From the NCBI GenBank assembly GCA_003259005.1, contig QLII01000001.1, forward strand, positions 8,051,001 through 8,115,000: a DNA stretch of 64,000 nt, read 5' to 3'. The DNA is from Spirosoma telluris. GTDB taxonomy: Bacteria; Bacteroidota; Bacteroidia; Cytophagales; Spirosomataceae. Below are positions 63,465 through 64,000 of the stretch, in pieces (within the stretch, counting starts at the first letter, position 1; every line of letters begins with the position of its first letter). Made by a program: the position numbers and the translations under genes. The notes beneath the pieces are model-generated. The model was not told where the DNA came from and made no database searches. It was given only the letters and a program-made list of their open reading frames with translations.

Positions 63465-64000
63465 ATTCTTCAAGGGTGAAAAGGATGAGACCTATAAGCA
63501 GTTTTTACAGGGGGGGCGAGAAATCAAAGCGAAAGGTGTACAGAATCTAATCCTTGATCTGCGAAATAATGAATGTGGGGAAGAATCATTAGGTATCTTA
63601 TTATACTGTTATTTAGCGGAAAAGCCTTTTCGTTATTATGACCACATCAGTGTTCGGTAAAAAGGAAATACTCATTCCTGCCTGGGCATCAAAGCTGTAT
63701 CTTCTAGCGAAATGGTTGGCTGTAAAGAAACATGGAGCCGGTTATGTATTTACCTCGTAGCGAGGACTGCCTATGGCAAATCATAGAACGGTGGCCTATC
63801 ACGGGAAACTATATGTCCTTCTTAATGAAAACAGCTTTTCGGTAACGACCGAGCTTGCCGCGCGTATCCATGCCGATAAACGATCTGGAGGAACAACCTT
63901 TATTGGGCAGGAGAGCGGAGGAGGCTATAAAGGCAACAGTAGTGGTATTTATACAATTACGCAATTCCCGAATTCTAAAATTGACCTCGGTATTGGCAGG
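63465..64000 (+). pseudogene. S41-family peptidase, decayed and cut at its 5' side
   Basis: Fragments in different frames recall a C-terminal-processing peptidase (S41). FFKGEKDETYKQFLQGGREI and LILDLRNNECGEE match the region before the active site, and LYVLLNENSFSVTTELAARI holds the Ser/Lys-type catalytic part (N..SFS). SGGTTFIGQESGGGY follows. Stops and frame changes interrupt the middle (63655-63800), and there is no N-terminal part; the first matching residues start right after repeat copy E. The frame is still open at the window edge. Confidence 0.75.

Overview
The window looks like a chromosomal segment of a Cytophagales bacterium (phylum Bacteroidota), most like Spirosoma or a close relative. 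The signs are a SusC/SusD outer-membrane pair, a type IX secretion C-terminal domain, the ftsX-DUF3098-uppP-truB-ribF gene order, propeller-type hybrid histidine kinases, LytTR regulators, and promoters of the Bacteroidota type (TTG/TTTG, about 19 bases, TAnnTTTG). This assignment comes from gene content and was not checked by any search.

Layout. 0-0.5 kb: AT-rich start of a PHP-domain gene (TrlF-like) next to tRNA-Arg. 0.9-5.6 kb: housekeeping genes (enoyl-CoA hydratase family, PAP2-like membrane protein, rpoN, nicotinate phosphoribosyltransferase). 5.8-7.8 kb: a phosphonatase-like hydrolase and its FAD oxidoreductase partner. 7.8-12.9 kb: a disturbed stretch with a dispersed repeat, a truncated beta-barrel gene, a LytTR regulator and a TPR histidine kinase. 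13.0-24.4 kb: SusC/SusD, a metallophosphoesterase, a PhnZ-like HD oxygenase, a YncE-phosphoesterase fusion, HicBA and a DUF5690 membrane protein. With the 5.8-7.8 kb pair this reads as a phosphonate/organophosphate scavenging locus. 24.5-34.9 kb: a T9SS substrate, a T4-Pnkp-like enzyme, a nucleotidyltransferase, a kinase/nucleotidyltransferase fusion, CorA, MscS and a DUF6600 protein. 35-41 kb: truA, then ftsX-DUF3098-uppP-truB-ribF. 41.3-49.5 kb: a possible CE-clan cysteine protease, an HI0933-type flavoprotein, a NUC1 nuclease, an SPFH lipoprotein and an ABC permease. 49.7-53.3 kb: tRNA-Leu followed by a broken integrase and a beta-helix protein. 53.3-62.7 kb: three large minus-strand signalling proteins. 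63.3-64 kb: a repeat copy abutting a decayed S41 peptidase.

Two features cut across the window. First, at least 16 genes are broken by what looks like one missing base, mostly in a run of G, C or T. They include ftsX, uppP and truB, which should be intact in a living cell, and every repaired length suits its family. I read most of these as assembly errors and annotate the genes as single features with the break noted. Second, a family of ACTAGT-ended, GC-hairpin-bearing inverted repeats sits at gene 3' ends and has cut into at least one gene. Many other intergenic gaps carry long inverted repeats of unrelated sequence.
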